DNA of 5,741 nt from Thermoplasmata archaeon (GTDB lineage: Archaea; Thermoplasmatota; Thermoplasmata; Thermoplasmatales; Thermoplasmataceae): the NCBI GenBank assembly GCA_021845155.1, contig JAKBSB010000095.1, forward strand, positions 1 through 5,741, read 5' to 3'. Below are positions 5,041 to 5,741 of this stretch, piece after piece. The position numbers were made by a program, and so were the translations under genes. The stretch's first letter is position 1. The number at the start of each line of letters is the position of its first letter. Under the pieces are notes generated by a model. The model was not told where the DNA came from and made no database searches. It worked only from the letters and a program-made list of their open reading frames with translations.

Positions 5041-5741
5041 TTATGTATGGTTGAGGAGAACTGTTGGAAGACACATGCTTACAACGAAGTTTGGTTCGTC
5101 CACTATTTCAGATATTCTCAGATCCCCTGCCACACTGCACAGTATGTATGCCTCTTCCGGACTTAATCCAGAGCCGGAGATCTGATCTATCATATTTTCA
5201 GCCGCTTTAACTGAAGCTCTGTGCAGATCAGAATCTATTCCCATTGCACATAAAATATCTTCTGAACATCCGGCACGGGAATATACAAGAGGGTCCAACA
5301 ATTTCTTTCCTTTAATTACCCTTACCTTCAACTTTACCCTGGCTGAGACTTCAATTGCGGTTCCACATATCTCGCCATCACCCTGTGAAGCATGCGGATC
5401 GGATATTGAGAGCATCCCTCCATCTACGTTTACCGGAAGCAATATCCTGGCACCCTTACAGTTCATCTTGTTATCCATGTTTCCCCCGAAGTTTTGTGGA
5501 GGTATCATCCCATAAGTACCCTTTTCGGGGGCTGTTCCTATCACCCCGAGAAATGGCTTAATTGGAATTTGCACACCCTTGAGAAAATCTGATCTTGATC
5601 TGGCCAATCCATGGTAGATATCCCATATTACCAGGGTTTCCGGAAACCTGTTCTTAAGGAGACCAAAATCGTTCATTATTGCGGTCCAACCCCATGATTC
5701 TGGAATAATGTCCACCAATGTCACCTCCAGGATATCACCTT
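5041..5741 (-). CDS. Acetamidase/formamidase family amide hydrolase, N-terminus beyond the window
   Basis: The family (FmdA/AmdA) hydrolyses short amides such as formamide or acetamide to the acid and ammonia in the cytoplasm. About 233 residues are visible and the frame continues through the right edge. The GTG at 5724 is an internal valine, because the preceding codons GDILE complete the family motif 'GD-x-L-x-V-x-x-x-D-I'. Other marks are GWTAI, the GVIGTAPE block, GGNMDNK, GARILLPVNVDGG and the signature DPHASQGDGEICGTAIE, ending with SPEEAYILCSVAGDLRISEIVDEP. Family members are about 300 aa, so roughly 55-65 N-terminal residues are missing, including early histidines expected in the first strands. 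The C-terminus is complete. Substrate cannot be told from this part; other short amides are possible. The gene is convergent with the transporter. Its promoter is outside the window. Confidence 0.88.
   Translation of the reverse strand, partial: GDILEVTLVDIIPESWGWTAIMNDFGLLKNRFPETLVIWDIYHGLARSRSDFLKGVQIPIKPFLGVIGTAPEKGTYGMIPPQNFGGNMDNKMNCKGARILLPVNVDGGMLSISDPHASQGDGEICGTAIEVSARVKLKVRVIKGKKLLDPLVYSRAGCSEDILCAMGIDSDLHRASVKAAENMIDQISGSGLSPEEAYILCSVAGDLRISEIVDEPNFVVSMCLPTVLLNHT

Noticed and set aside
5355..5561. Plus-strand open frame opposite the amidase gene
   Set aside because: The minus strand carries the conserved DPHASQGDGE signature across this stretch, so the plus frame is a shadow.
5722..5724. 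GTG as the start codon of the amidase gene
   Set aside because: The preceding in-frame codons GDILE belong to a conserved family motif, so the gene extends past the window edge.
1..5741. tRNA, rRNA, CRISPR array or insertion sequence
   Set aside because: No spaced direct repeats, no cloverleaf-like sequence with a T-arm motif in the gaps, and no transposase or terminal inverted repeats were found by eye.

Overview
The window looks like chromosomal DNA from a euryarchaeon, most likely a member of the Thermoplasmatales or a close relative. The strongest evidence is a gene pair for an archaeal replication protein A (two OB folds plus a C-x2-C-x8-C-x2-H zinc site) and its COG3390-type partner protein. 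Further support comes from AT-rich TATA-like boxes lying a short distance upstream of start codons, and from Shine-Dalgarno motifs mainly inside the operon. The order is inferred from protein character only; no rRNA or tRNA gene is present to confirm it.

Layout, left to right. The left edge (1-62, minus) holds the first 20 codons of an enolase-superfamily protein resembling o-succinylbenzoate synthase / N-succinylamino acid racemase. It diverges from a COG3375-type GNAT acyltransferase gene (146-943, plus) across a short AT-rich promoter region. This pairing suggests an N-acyl (succinyl) amino acid pathway. The GNAT gene ends in a 7-bp hairpin and converges on a minus-strand small ORF (950-1138), which is uncertain.

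The centre (1184-3703, minus) is a compact operon read right to left. It begins with an unrecognised protein of about 201 aa, possibly of a YbjN / type III secretion chaperone-like fold. RPA follows after 13 nt, and the COG3390 RPA-associated protein overlaps RPA by ATGA. The tight linkage suggests that the three products act together in single-stranded DNA binding. The first gene is the least known component and is the most interesting candidate in the window.

The right third has a 12-TM major facilitator transporter (3873-5030, plus). It shares a divergent promoter region with the RPA operon. It converges, with a 10-nt gap, on an acetamidase/formamidase family gene (5041 to the right edge, minus) that is cut off at its N-terminus by the window boundary. 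No CRISPR array, insertion sequence, tRNA or rRNA was seen.
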